A stretch of DNA of 64,000 bases from JAJPKK01 sp963824905 (GCA_963824905.1 CAWGRH010000014.1:434001-498000); one strand, 5' to 3'. Shown: positions 1 to 8,374, counted from the first letter of the stretch. The notes: a model not told the origin generated them from the sequence alone. A program made the numbers and translations.

Positions 1-152
1 CATGGCCGGGCCAAACCCGGCCATCCCGAGCATTGAGCGCAGCCGTGCCACTGTCTTTCCCTCCCCGTCTTCGGGGAGGGCAGGGTGGGGTCTTTCTTCA
101 CGCTCCCGAAGAGCCCCACCCCGCCCTCCCCGAAAACGGGGAGGGAGAAGAG
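1..152. repeat. Intergenic hairpin repeats at window start
   Basis: Two inverted repeats fill this stretch. Bases 1-30 contain a short palindromic GGCCGGG/CCCGGCC element, resembling the pieces at 8427-8513 and 28459-28549. Bases 57-150 form a longer imperfect inverted repeat whose arms pair CTCCCCG-type with CGGGGAG-type tracts around a loop near 95-110. No credible gene lies here. In most relatives mnmG directly precedes rsmG, so this repeat-filled spacer is where mnmG would be expected to end. Confidence 0.6.
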
Positions 153-297
153 GTGCCGCGCCTTCGGGTTCGTCGCGTAGAGCCCAGCCATGAAGGAGGG
201 CGGCCCAGAGTCCTCCGATGCCGCTCCAACGTCACCGGTGACGACGGAGCTCCGACCAAGCTTGGGCCGAGCGCGACCAGGCCCTCGCGCCCTTCCA

Positions 298-313
298 CGT
301 TTCACGTGAAACA
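298..313. promoter_or_regulatory. parS: parS centromere-like site, inside rsmG
   Basis: The palindrome GTTTCACGTGAAAC occupies 299-312 and extends to a 15/16 match of the bacterial parS consensus TGTTTCACGTGAAACA (first base C instead of T). ParB binds this site and spreads by CTP-dependent sliding, and ParA then segregates the origin region. It lies about 600 bp upstream of parA in the rsmG reading frame, where it encodes the residues HVSRET. No second equally good copy was noticed in the window. Confidence 0.93.
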
Positions 314-364
314 TCGGACCGCCTTACCCGCTTCGTCGCCCTGCTCCGGGAACGCCAGCAACGG

Positions 365-898
365 ATGAACCTCGTCGCCTCATCCACGATCCCCCAGATC
401 TGGACCCGTCACGTCGCGGATTCGCTCCAGCTCCTCGCCCTTGCGCCGGAGGCTCGGCGCTGGGCGGACCTGGGCTCCGGCGCCGGCTTCCCCGGCGTCG
501 TGATCGCCTGTGCGCTGGCGGATATGCCCGGAGCCCATGTCGATCTCGTCGAGAGCATCGGCAAGAAGGCGGCATTCCTCACCGAGGCCGTGGCTGCCAC
601 CGGCGCCCCGGCCACGGTGCATCACGCCCGCATCGATGCGGTGGCGCCGAAACTCGTCGGTCATGTGGATATCGTGACTGCGCGGGCGCTCGCGCCGCTC
701 AGCACCTTGTTAACCATGATAAATCCTTTCATGGAAAAGGGTGCAAAAGCGATGCTTCACAAAGGTCAAGATGTAGATGCCGAATTGACCGAAGCCGCTA
801 AATATTGGAATATCGACTACGACGCCGTCCCTAGTCAAACCGATCCCCGCGGGCGCATCCTCGTGGTGCGCCGCCTAAAGCACCGGGGAAAGCACTAA
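365..898 (+). CDS. rsmG: 16S rRNA (guanine527-N7)-methyltransferase RsmG; 5' end disturbed
   Basis: RsmG methylates G527 of 16S rRNA using S-adenosylmethionine. The SAM-binding glycine loop GSGAGFPG is at about residues 36-43 of this frame. The first ATG (365) gives 177 residues, about 30-40 fewer than usual. Homologous-looking sequence continues upstream in the same frame to 242 (residues including PFHVSRET and RLTRFVALL), but that stretch has no ATG, GTG or TTG and is closed by TGA at 239-241. A GTG at 238 in another frame followed by one surplus base near 255 would restore a normal N-terminus, so the start was probably displaced by a one-base error. parA follows after 11 bases, suggesting an operon. 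Confidence 0.85.
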   Translation: MNLVASSTIPQIWTRHVADSLQLLALAPEARRWADLGSGAGFPGVVIACALADMPGAHVDLVESIGKKAAFLTEAVAATGAPATVHHARIDAVAPKLVGHVDIVTARALAPLSTLLTMINPFMEKGAKAMLHKGQDVDAELTEAAKYWNIDYDAVPSQTDPRGRILVVRRLKHRGKH

Positions 899-909
899 AC
901 GAGGCTCGC

Positions 910-1788
910 GTGTCCGACCCCTTCGTCCCGTCTTCGAGCCCCCAGGGCGACCAGCCAGCCGGCCCGGCCGCGCCGCCCGGCGGTCCTCGCGTGCTGGCGA
1001 TCGCCAACCAGAAGGGCGGGGTCGGCAAGACCACGACTGCCATCAATCTCGGCACCGCGCTCGCTGCGGTCGGCGAGAAAGTGCTGATCATCGACCTCGA
1101 TCCCCAGGGCAATGCCTCGACCGGCCTCGGCATCGAGCGCGCCAGCCGGCGTACCTCGACTTATGACTTCCTGGTCGGCGACACACGGTTACGGACGGCG
1201 GTCCTCCCTACCTCGGTACCGCGGCTCTCCATCGCGCCCTCGACCACCGATCTCTCTGGTTTCGAGCTCGAGGTCGGCCAAGCCCGCGACCGCGCCTTCC
1301 GCCTGCGCAATGCGCTCGCCGAGTTGCGCATATCCGGGCCGGAGCAGCCCGCCTTCACCTATGTGCTGGTCGACTGTCCGCCGTCGCTCAATCTTCTGAC
1401 GATCAACGCCATGGCGGCGGCGAACGCGATCCTGGTGCCACTGCAGTGCGAGTTCTTCGCGCTGGAAGGCCTCTCGCAGCTTCTAAAGACGGTGGAGCAG
1501 GTGCGCCAGACGCTCAATCCCGGGCTCTCCATCCACGGCATCGTGCTCACGATGTTCGATGCGCGCAATAACCTTTCAGGCCAGGTCGTTGCCGACGTGC
1601 GCGAGTTCATGGGCAGCAAGGTCTACGACACCGTGATCCCGCGAAACGTGCGCGTCTCCGAAGCGCCGTCCTACGGCAAGCCGGTGCTCGTCTACGATCT
1701 CAAATGCGTCGGCAGTGAAGCCTATCTGCGCCTCGCCACCGAGGTCATCCAGCGCGAGCGCGCGCTGATGGGCCATCCGGCGAACTGA
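910..1788 (+). CDS. parA: Chromosome partitioning ATPase ParA (Soj family)
   Basis: Deviant Walker-A ATPase that binds DNA non-specifically as an ATP dimer and moves ParB-parS complexes during origin segregation. The P-loop KGGVGKTT is at about residue 35, followed by a DLDPQGNAS switch segment and the Walker B VLVDCPPS near residue 155. Length 292 residues is normal for chromosomal ParA with a short Pro/Gly-rich N-terminal extension. The start is GTG, with GAGG just upstream. It lies 11 bases after rsmG and is followed by a hairpin repeat and parB. Confidence 0.96.
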   Translation: MSDPFVPSSSPQGDQPAGPAAPPGGPRVLAIANQKGGVGKTTTAINLGTALAAVGEKVLIIDLDPQGNASTGLGIERASRRTSTYDFLVGDTRLRTAVLPTSVPRLSIAPSTTDLSGFELEVGQARDRAFRLRNALAELRISGPEQPAFTYVLVDCPPSLNLLTINAMAAANAILVPLQCEFFALEGLSQLLKTVEQVRQTLNPGLSIHGIVLTMFDARNNLSGQVVADVREFMGSKVYDTVIPRNVRVSEAPSYGKPVLVYDLKCVGSEAYLRLATEVIQRERALMGHPAN

Positions 1789-1814
1789 AAGGGCGGTGAA
1801 TGCGCTCCCACGAC

Positions 1815-1923
1815 CTCATCCTGAGGAGCCATGCGAAGCATGGCGTCTCGAAGGATGGCAGCAGCGTCGTGCGTTTGGGGCCATCCTTCGAGACGCGTCC
1901 TTCGGACGCTCCTCAGGATGAGG
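1815..1923. repeat. Hairpin repeat, family A copy 1
   Basis: Roughly 109-bp element bounded by CTCATCCTGAGGAGC and its complement GCTCCTCAGGATGAGG, with internal GTCTCGAAGGATGG and CCATCCTTCGAGAC arms. It can fold into a long hairpin. It lies between parA and parB. Further copies are at 7624-7732, 11801-11907 and 45288-45395. Confidence 0.85.
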
Positions 1924-2014
1924 GCCGAGGTTTTAGGATCAGGGCTCCGGGTTTTGCGTTGTGTAACTTCGTGCGCGGATAGGGGACGCGGTGAACGATT
2001 TTTCGGGAGATCCC

Positions 2015-2893
2015 ATGGCAGAAGAGCCGACACGCTCACGCCTCGGGCGCGGGCTCGCCTCGCTGATCGGAGACATGGGAGCGGAGACCAACGCACCGCC
2101 GGAACGGCCGCGCGCCGGGCAGCGCCGCGTCGCCATCGAGTTTCTGCATCCCAATCCGCGCAATCCGCGCCGCCATTTCGCCGCCGCCGAGCTCGACGAG
2201 CTCGCCTTATCGATCAAGGAGCGCGGCGTCATTCAGCCGATCGCGGTGCGCCCGGCGCCCGGCGCCAACGGCATGTTCGAGATCATCGCCGGCGAACGCC
2301 GCTGGCGCGCCGCGCAGCGCGCCGGCATTCACGACGTGCCGGTGGTCGTGCTCGAGGTCAGCGATGCCGAGGCACTCGAGCTTGCGATCATCGAGAACGT
2401 TCAGCGCGAAGATCTCAATGCGCTGGAAGAAGCCAACGGCTATCAGGCGCTCGGCGACGAGTTCAAGTACAGCCAGGACGATATCGCCAAAGTCGTCGGC
2501 AAGAGCCGCAGCCATGTCACCAACATGCTGCGCCTCCTCAAGCTGCCGGAATCCGTGCAGGCCTTCATCCGCCGCGGCGAATTGTCTGCAGGCCATGCGC
2601 GCGCGCTGATCGGCCATCCCCATGCGGAAGCACTCGCCCGGGACATCGTTGCGCGCGGGCTCAACGTGCGCCAGGTCGAGATGCTGGTGCGCGAGCAGTC
2701 GGCGTCGCGCGCGCCGCGCAAACCGGTCGTGAAAGACGCCGACACCGCGGCGCTCGAAAAGCGCCTCACCGATGTGCTCGGACTCAAGGTTGCGATCGAT
2801 CACAAGGGCGAGCACGGCAGCGTACACATCGCCTACCGCGATCTCGATCAGCTCGACGAGATCGTAAAGCGGCTGGAGCGCCGCGCGCCGTAG
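2015..2893 (+). CDS. parB: Chromosome partitioning protein ParB
   Basis: ParB is a parS-binding CTPase clamp that loads at parS and works with ParA. The N-terminus carries the ParA-activating LGRGLASL segment. The CTP-binding motif GERRWRAA is near residue 89, followed by ENVQREDLN, a helix-turn-helix around residues 155-185 (DDIAKVVGKSRSHVTNMLRLL), and a C-terminal dimerisation region. The ATG at 2015 is preferred over the in-frame GTG at 1991 because GGGAG sits 5-9 bases upstream and homologues begin near MAEE. Length is 292 residues. It is separated from parA by family A repeat copy 1. Confidence 0.95.
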   Translation: MAEEPTRSRLGRGLASLIGDMGAETNAPPERPRAGQRRVAIEFLHPNPRNPRRHFAAAELDELALSIKERGVIQPIAVRPAPGANGMFEIIAGERRWRAAQRAGIHDVPVVVLEVSDAEALELAIIENVQREDLNALEEANGYQALGDEFKYSQDDIAKVVGKSRSHVTNMLRLLKLPESVQAFIRRGELSAGHARALIGHPHAEALARDIVARGLNVRQVEMLVREQSASRAPRKPVVKDADTAALEKRLTDVLGLKVAIDHKGEHGSVHIAYRDLDQLDEIVKRLERRAP

Positions 2894-2908
2894 AGGGGAT
2901 GTCCTCCT

Positions 2909-2994
2909 GTAGCCTGGGTTGAGCGCAGCGAAACCCAGGGGGTGCAGTGAGGCAACGTCGACCCCGGGTTTCGCTTGCGCTCAACCCAGGCTAC
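2909..2994. repeat. Hairpin repeat, family B copy 1
   Basis: An 86-bp inverted repeat with arms GTAGCCTGGGTTGAGCGCA and their near complement ending in CAACCCAGGCTAC, enclosing GCGAAACCC/GGGTTTCGC. It lies directly after parB. A relative is at 43679-43782. Confidence 0.85.
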
Positions 2995-3018
2995 GTACGC
3001 GCCACTAGAACCCGGGCG

Positions 3019-3039
3019 CGAAAAGTTGCAGACTTTTCG
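3019..3039. repeat. Short palindrome CGAAAAGT-TGCAG-ACTTTTCG
   Basis: A 21-base perfect inverted repeat with 8-base arms and a TGCAG centre, just upstream of the amidase gene. Related sequences occur at 11251-11289 and, in truncated form, at 19571-19590. It is scattered across intergenic regions rather than linked to one gene function. Confidence 0.7.
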
Positions 3040-3071
3040 ACGCAAATCAGCTGCTGCTCGAGGAGTGCCGC

Positions 3072-4745
3072 ATGCTGCGGATTCTCATCATATTGCTTGC
3101 GACCGCAGCGCCGGTGCTGGCGGCGGAGGGGCCGGTGTGCATCGAGGATGCGACCATCGTCGACCTGCAGAAGGCGCTCGCCGCAGGAACGGTCACTGCG
3201 ACCGATCTCACGCGCGCCTATATCGCGCGCATCGAGGCTTATGACCGCGCAGGCCCGAGCCTCAATTCCATTCGCGAGCTCAATCCCGATGCGCTCAAGA
3301 TCGCCGAAAGCCTCGATGCGGCGAAGCCCGCGCAGCGCCGTCCCCTCGAGGGCATCCCGATTCTCCTCAAGGACAACATCGCGACTGGCGACGCCGAGCA
3401 CACGACCGCGGGCTCGCTCGCGCTCGCCGATGCGCAGGCGCAGCGCGACGCGTTCCTGGTCAAACGCTTGCGCGATGCTGGCGCGGTGATCCTCGGCAAG
3501 ACCAATCTCACCGAGTTCGCCAACATCCTCGCGATCGACATGCCGGCCGGCTACTCATCGCTCGGCGGCCAGGTGCGCAACCCTTATGTGCCGCGGCTCG
3601 ATGAGAAGGGCGTTCCGATCATATCGCCGGGCGGATCGAGCTCCGGCTCGGCGGTCGCGACGGCGGCGGGCTTTGCCGCCGCGGCGATCGGGACCGAGAC
3701 GTCGGGCTCGCTGCTCTCGCCGGCGAGCCAGAACGGCGTCGTCACCGTCAAGCCGACCGTCGGGCTGATCAGCCGCAGCGGCATCATCCCGATCGCCCAC
3801 AGCCAGGACACCGCCGGTCCGTTGACCCGCACGGTGCGCGATGCGGCGCTCCTCCTCAACGTGCTGGCCGCGACCGATCCCGAGGACGAGGCGACCCGCG
3901 ACATGCAACGCCCCGCGGACTACACCTCAGTGCTCGACAAGGATGGTCTGCGCGGCGCCCGGATCGGCATCCCGAGCGATCCCCGCGATCCCGCGAACGA
4001 CGTGTTCTACGGCCAACTGGCGCCGCGCTTCGGCGTGATCATGGAAAACGCCATCGCCGCGCTCGAGGCGGCAGGTGCGGTGCTGGTTCGCGCCAATCTG
4101 CCGACTATCGCCTGGATGGGCGGCCCCGGCACCGAGGCGCCGATCCTCAACCGCAACCCGGAGAGCGGGACCTTCAACCAGGTGGAACGCCGCCCGGTGA
4201 TCTATCTCTACGAGCTCAAGCACGACCTCAATGCCTACCTGCGCGACTGGGCGAAGGGCACGAAGATGAAGACGATGTCCGACATCATCGCCTTCAACAA
4301 GGCCAATGCGAACCTCGCGCTGCGTTTCGGCCAGGACATCTTCCTCGCGTCGGATGCGACGCGCGGCGACATGAGCGAGATGGAGTATCTTGCCGCGCGG
4401 CAAATGGACATTCTCGCGACGCGCACGCTTGGCCTCGACGCCTACATGGACGGCAACAAGCTCGACGCCGTGCTGTTCCCCGGCCGTTTCGGTTCGAACA
4501 TTCCTGCGAAGGCCGGCTATCCGAGCGTGCAGGTGCCCGGCGGCATGGTGCGCGCTCCCGGCGCCAAGCCGCCGCCCGACTATCCGTTCGGCGTGACCTT
4601 TACCGGCCGCGCCTGGAGCGAGCCGGTGCTGCTGCGCCTCGCCTACGCCTTCGAGCAGGCGACCAAGGCCCGCCGGCCGCCGCCGGGCATGCTTGCGCTC
4701 TCGACGCAGTGCGAGGCGGCACGCAACGCGCGAACAGCGGAGTGA
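3072..4745 (+). CDS. Secreted amidase-signature family hydrolase
   Basis: Amidase-signature enzyme hydrolysing an amide of unknown identity. A signal peptide (MLRILIILLATAAPVLAA) predicts export. The Ser-cisSer-Lys centre is visible: the lysine in PILLKDN at about residue 100, the cis-serine in GGSSSGSA near 190 and the nucleophile in GTETSGSL near 213. Length is 557 residues, typical for the secreted bacterial subgroup. The gene stands alone between repeat elements, with the ATG chosen because it begins the signal peptide. The substrate cannot be deduced; the family includes peptide amidases and aryl-amide hydrolases. Confidence 0.9.
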   Translation: MLRILIILLATAAPVLAAEGPVCIEDATIVDLQKALAAGTVTATDLTRAYIARIEAYDRAGPSLNSIRELNPDALKIAESLDAAKPAQRRPLEGIPILLKDNIATGDAEHTTAGSLALADAQAQRDAFLVKRLRDAGAVILGKTNLTEFANILAIDMPAGYSSLGGQVRNPYVPRLDEKGVPIISPGGSSSGSAVATAAGFAAAAIGTETSGSLLSPASQNGVVTVKPTVGLISRSGIIPIAHSQDTAGPLTRTVRDAALLLNVLAATDPEDEATRDMQRPADYTSVLDKDGLRGARIGIPSDPRDPANDVFYGQLAPRFGVIMENAIAALEAAGAVLVRANLPTIAWMGGPGTEAPILNRNPESGTFNQVERRPVIYLYELKHDLNAYLRDWAKGTKMKTMSDIIAFNKANANLALRFGQDIFLASDATRGDMSEMEYLAARQMDILATRTLGLDAYMDGNKLDAVLFPGRFGSNIPAKAGYPSVQVPGGMVRAPGAKPPPDYPFGVTFTGRAWSEPVLLRLAYAFEQATKARRPPPGMLALSTQCEAARNARTAE

Positions 4746-4750
4746 CCTCT

Positions 4751-4780
4751 GCACGTCTCCCCGCGCGCGGGGAGACGTGC
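4751..4780. repeat. Perfect 30-bp palindrome after the amidase gene
   Basis: The two 15-base halves are exact reverse complements (GCACGTCTCCCCGCG and its complement) with no loop bases. It begins six bases after the amidase stop codon. There is no T-run, so it is not a classical intrinsic terminator, though it could act as a 3'-end hairpin. Confidence 0.8.
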
Positions 4781-4861
4781 CAGCGCGCAGTGTTGCCCGG
4801 GCATGCGAAAGCATGCACTGTGCGGCGAAGCCCGGGAACCTGGGCGAGGTGAGGAACGCCC

Positions 4862-5401
4862 ATGCAGTCATCCGCAAGTGTCGCGGGCGACGCGTCGCAA
4901 GATTTCCTTCGCGGCGCGAGCATCATCCGCGAGATCAAGGCGAGCCGGATCGAGTTCGTCGTCTCGGTGCCCGACATCACGACGAGTGAAGGTCTGCTGC
5001 GCCCGCTCGCACAGATGAGCGACCCGCGACTCGTGCGCGTCTGCAAGGAGGACGAGGGCGTCGCGATCTGCGCCGGGCTCGCCTACTGCAATCGCCGCGC
5101 GGTGCTCCTCATCCAGCAGACCGGCATGTTCGATTCGATCAACGCGATCCGCGGCGTCGCCGTCGAATATTCGCTGCCGATCTGCATGATGGTGGGCCTC
5201 CTCGAGAAGGAGCCGGGTGTCCTGCCGCGCCAGTCGAAACGCTACGCCGTGCGCATCGTCGAGCCTGTGCTCGATGCCATGGGCATCACCTATCACGAGA
5301 TCGAAAGCGAGGCCGATGTCGGCAAGATTGCGCCGGCGATCGACACCGCCTATGCGCAGATGCAGCCAGTCGTCCTCCTGATCGGACGTAGACCGTCATG
5401 A
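4862..5401 (+). CDS. Thiamine-diphosphate decarboxylase alpha subunit (sulfopyruvate decarboxylase-like)
   Basis: N-terminal (PYR-type) half of a ThDP-dependent 2-oxoacid decarboxylase, encoded as its own polypeptide as in ComD of sulfopyruvate/phosphonopyruvate decarboxylases. The 179 residues show the expected IIREIKASRIEFVVSVPD start and a catalytic-type glutamate in RVCKEDEGVAICAGLA near residue 62. The ATG at 4862 fits the family start. The last codons overlap the beta gene by four bases, indicating translational coupling. A Bug-type receptor follows, so the pair probably handles an imported organic acid. The exact substrate is unknown. Confidence 0.85.
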   Translation: MQSSASVAGDASQDFLRGASIIREIKASRIEFVVSVPDITTSEGLLRPLAQMSDPRLVRVCKEDEGVAICAGLAYCNRRAVLLIQQTGMFDSINAIRGVAVEYSLPICMMVGLLEKEPGVLPRQSKRYAVRIVEPVLDAMGITYHEIESEADVGKIAPAIDTAYAQMQPVVLLIGRRPS

Positions 5402-5967
5402 TGAAGCGCGACGACTGTCTGCGGGTGCTCGCCCGCCATGTCGGCGACGGCGACATCGTGCTCCCGGTCTATTCAACCGCGTTCGACTGGATCGACATCA
5501 GGCCGCACCCACTCAACTATCTCTCGCACGGCGCGATGGGCCTTGCTTCCTCGCACGCGCTGGGCCTCGCGCTCGGACGGCCCGACAAGCGCGTCATCGT
5601 GCTCGACGGCGACGGCAGCCTGCTGATGAATCTCGGCACGCTCGTGACCATCGCCGCGGCGGCGCCGCCGAACCTCTATCACTTCGTGTGCGAGAACGGC
5701 ACCTACGAGGCGAATGGCGGCCACCCAATTCCCGGCCGCGGCGTCGTCGACTTTCCGGGCTTCGCCCGCGCCGCGGGTTATCGCGTGGTGCACGACTTCT
5801 CGGATCTGAAGATCTTCGAGCAGCAGGTCGGCGCGGTGCTCAACGAGACCGGACCTGTGTTCGCCGACCTCAAGATCACCGCTTGCGGACCGCAGCAGCG
5901 CGACTATTCGCGGCTGCACGGCCCCCACGTACGCAAAGCCTTCAAGGACGCGCTGATGGCGGGCTGA
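5398..5967 (+). CDS. Thiamine-diphosphate decarboxylase beta subunit (sulfopyruvate decarboxylase-like)
   Basis: C-terminal (PP-type) half of the same enzyme, comparable to ComE. The ThDP/Mg-binding signature runs from VLDGDGSLLMNLGTL near residue 62 to the asparagine in CENGTYEANGG about 27 residues later. The SHGAMGLASSHALGLALG segment before it is typical. Length is 189 residues. It starts within the alpha gene's stop region and is followed after 17 bases by a periplasmic receptor gene. Full activity requires both subunits. Family membership is firm; the substrate is inferred only. Confidence 0.86.
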   Translation: MMKRDDCLRVLARHVGDGDIVLPVYSTAFDWIDIRPHPLNYLSHGAMGLASSHALGLALGRPDKRVIVLDGDGSLLMNLGTLVTIAAAAPPNLYHFVCENGTYEANGGHPIPGRGVVDFPGFARAAGYRVVHDFSDLKIFEQQVGAVLNETGPVFADLKITACGPQQRDYSRLHGPHVRKAFKDALMAG

Positions 5968-5984
5968 CCGCAAGGAGGAGCACC

Positions 5985-6947
5985 ATGCGCACCGTTGCCG
6001 CCGTCCTCGTCGCGCTCGGCTTTGCCTGCGGCTTCGCCGTGCCGCTGCACGCACAGGCGCCGGACTATCCGAACGGCAAGATCACTTTCATCGTCGGCTT
6101 CGCGCCCGGCGGCGGCATCGACACCTATGCGAGGGTGCTCGCGCAGGGGCTCACCGAGCAGTTCGGCTATTCGATCGTAATCGAGAACCGGCCCGGCGCG
6201 GCCTCGAACATCGCGGCAAAGGCGGTCGTCGCCGCACCGGCGGACGGCCATACACTCCTGTTCACCGGCAACAGCTATTCGATCAACCAGACCTTCTACA
6301 AGAATGCCGGCTATTCCAATTCGGACTTGCGGCCGGTGGCGTTCGTCGCGATCGACAGCCAGGGCCTCGCGGTGAGCGCCGCCAATCCCGCGCGCACGTT
6401 GACCGCGTTTCTCGACGCCGGGAAGACGACGCCGTTCACCTTCGGATATGGCGGCTCCTCCGCCCACATCGTGGCGGACTTCGTATTCAAGGTGCTCACG
6501 AAGGGCAATGCTACCGGGGTGCCGTTCCAAAGCGGTGCGCCCGCGCTCAATGCGCTGCTCGGGCGCCACATCGATATTCTCGCCGCGCCGGTCGCCGAGG
6601 TGCATCCGCAGGTTCAGCAGGGAGCGGTGCGGGTGCTCGCGGTCACCGGCCCGCGCCGCGCGTCCGCGCTGCCGGACGCGGCGACGCTCGACGAACTCGG
6701 CCTGCCGGGTCTCGGCATCAACGGCTGGGTCGGAATCCTGGCACCGGCCAAGACCCCGACCGAGATCTGCGCCAAGCTCAATGCCGCGGTGAACAAGGTC
6801 GTGGCTCTCCCCGAGGTCGACAAGCGGCTGCGCCAACTCGGCTACGAGCCCTATATCGGCACGCTCGCCGATGCGCCGGCCTTCCTGACCCGCCAGATCG
6901 ACACCTGGGGCAACCTGATCCGCGCGACGGGGATTACGGCGGAGTAG
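5985..6947 (+). CDS. Bug/TctC-family periplasmic solute receptor
   Basis: Tripartite tricarboxylate transporter-type substrate-binding protein. A signal peptide ends near residue 23 (PLHAQA), followed by the family opening YPNGKITFIVGFAPGGGIDTYAR and the ENRPGAASNIAAKAV block. Length is 320 residues. An AAGGAGGAG ribosome site lies close before the ATG at 5985; the reading frame is open further upstream but that part overlaps the decarboxylase. Lying directly after a two-subunit decarboxylase, it may deliver that enzyme's substrate. No membrane components (TctA/TctB) are nearby. Confidence 0.92.
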   Translation: MRTVAAVLVALGFACGFAVPLHAQAPDYPNGKITFIVGFAPGGGIDTYARVLAQGLTEQFGYSIVIENRPGAASNIAAKAVVAAPADGHTLLFTGNSYSINQTFYKNAGYSNSDLRPVAFVAIDSQGLAVSAANPARTLTAFLDAGKTTPFTFGYGGSSAHIVADFVFKVLTKGNATGVPFQSGAPALNALLGRHIDILAAPVAEVHPQVQQGAVRVLAVTGPRRASALPDAATLDELGLPGLGINGWVGILAPAKTPTEICAKLNAAVNKVVALPEVDKRLRQLGYEPYIGTLADAPAFLTRQIDTWGNLIRATGITAE

Positions 6948-7017
6948 GTAAGCCTCACCATCCCTTCGCCTCATATCCGCCCGATCCGCCCGCAATGGAT
7001 GGCCCCGTTGCAGGGGA

Positions 7018-7611
7018 ATGGGGGAATTGATGAAGGCGCTTGGCCTTGCGGGGGGCCTTGTAGGGGCTTTGGTCCTCTCAGCTTCGCTTGCCCGTGTTGC
7101 CTATGCCGAGGACATCGTGGAGATGATCTCGAAATACCGGCAGCAGCACGGGCTTTCGGCGGTCAAGGTCGATCCGGAGCTCACCAAGGTCGCGGAGCGA
7201 CAGGCCAAGGCCATGGCCGATACCGGAATCATGGATCACAGCGTAGCCGGTTCGTTCGGATCGCGGATTTCCGGCATCCACACCGGGCTGGCGGCGGAAA
7301 ACATCGCCGCCGGCTCCAAGACCTGGGCCGACACCCTTCGCATGTGGGAAAACTCGCCGGGCCATAACGCAAACCTTTTGCAGAGCCATGCGGACACGAT
7401 CGGCGTCGCGGTCGCGCGTAACGATCAGACCCGGTACAAGGTCTTCTGGGCTATGGTGATCGCCGACAAGGCGGGCGCTCCCGGCAACAAGAAGAAGGGC
7501 GCTCGGGTGGTTGCCGAGGACGAGCGACCCCACAACTGGGGTCCCACCTATTCGAGCCTCGATAATCCCTTCACCTCGGTGAAGAACTTCGTCTGCAAAT
7601 ATTTGTGCTGA
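7018..7611 (+). CDS. Secreted CAP (SCP/PR1)-domain protein
   Basis: Small secreted protein with a CAP-superfamily fold. A hydrophobic signal sequence spans about residues 5-30 (ending VAYAED). The CAP domain follows, with NSPGHNANLLQ near residue 112 and the conserved histidines of MDHSVAG and GHNANL. The role of bacterial CAP proteins is generally unknown. Length is 197 residues with a Cys-containing C-terminus (FVCKYLC). Starts at 7018 and 7030 are both plausible; purine-rich tracts precede each. It is followed by a family A repeat. Confidence 0.88.
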   Translation: MGELMKALGLAGGLVGALVLSASLARVAYAEDIVEMISKYRQQHGLSAVKVDPELTKVAERQAKAMADTGIMDHSVAGSFGSRISGIHTGLAAENIAAGSKTWADTLRMWENSPGHNANLLQSHADTIGVAVARNDQTRYKVFWAMVIADKAGAPGNKKKGARVVAEDERPHNWGPTYSSLDNPFTSVKNFVCKYLC

Positions 7612-7623
7612 TTTGCTTTCAGA

Positions 7624-7732
7624 CTTCATCCTGAGGAGCCGTGCGCAGCACGGCGTCTCGAAGGATCGCCACACACGCTGCGGCCCGTGACCGTCCTTGG
7701 AGACGCCTGCTTCAGGGCTTCTCAGGACGAGG
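7624..7732. repeat. Hairpin repeat, family A copy 2
   Basis: The same element as at 1815-1923, bounded by TTCATCCTGAGGAGC and TTCTCAGGACGAGG. It fills the convergent gap between the CAP-domain gene and the glutathione transferase gene. Confidence 0.82.
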
Positions 7733-7750
7733 CCTGCAAAAGATTCGGGC

Positions 7751-8374
7751 TTACGTCAGCGGAATGCTGGAAACGTGCTCCTTGAACGCCGGCCGCGCGG
7801 CGATCGCGGCGTACCAGCGTTCGAAGTTGGGGAATGCCGGGTGCTCCGGCACCAGCTCGCGATAGCGGTAGCTCATGATGGCGATCGGGATGTCGCCCAT
7901 CGAGAACGCTTCACCCGCGGCGTAAGCGGTCTTGGCGAACTGCTCGTCGAGCATCTTCACGGCGGCGGTCGTCTTCACCTTGCCTTCGTCGATGGCCTTG
8001 TGATTGCGCTCGGCCGGCGGCGTGCGGATCATGCCCCAGAACACCGGCGTGATCGCCGGCCCCATCACCGAGAGCTGCCAGTCCATCCATTGGCTCGCCT
8101 TGGCGCGCGTCCCCGGATCGGCGGGCTCGAGCTTGCCGACGCCGAACTTGCCGGCGAGGTAGCGGATGATGGAATTGGATTCCCACAGCAGGAATCCATC
8201 CTCCTCGAGCGTCGGCACGAGCCCGTTGGGATTCATCGCAAGATAGGCGGGCTCGCGGTTCTTGCCGAACGACCCGCCGACGTCGATGCGCTCATAATCG
8301 AGGCCCAGCTCGCCGACGGCGAACATCGCCTTCTGCACATTCGAGGACGTGTTTCTTCCCCAGATCTTCAGCAT
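7751..8374 (-). CDS. Glutathione S-transferase family protein
   Basis: Two-domain GST of 207 residues. The thioredoxin-like N-domain begins KIWGRNTSSNVQKA, placing a catalytic-type serine around residue 10-11. The glutathione-binding segments NGLVPTLEED and LWESNSIIRYLAG follow near residues 50 and 65. The C-terminal helical domain ends in FKEHVSSIPLT. It probably conjugates or reduces small electrophiles; the substrate is unknown. It stands alone on the minus strand between two repeats. Confidence 0.92.
   Translation of the reverse strand: MLKIWGRNTSSNVQKAMFAVGELGLDYERIDVGGSFGKNREPAYLAMNPNGLVPTLEEDGFLLWESNSIIRYLAGKFGVGKLEPADPGTRAKASQWMDWQLSVMGPAITPVFWGMIRTPPAERNHKAIDEGKVKTTAAVKMLDEQFAKTAYAAGEAFSMGDIPIAIMSYRYRELVPEHPAFPNFERWYAAIAARPAFKEHVSSIPLT

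Noticed and set aside
4751..4780. Intrinsic terminator after the amidase gene
   Set aside because: The stem is perfect but no T-run follows on either strand.
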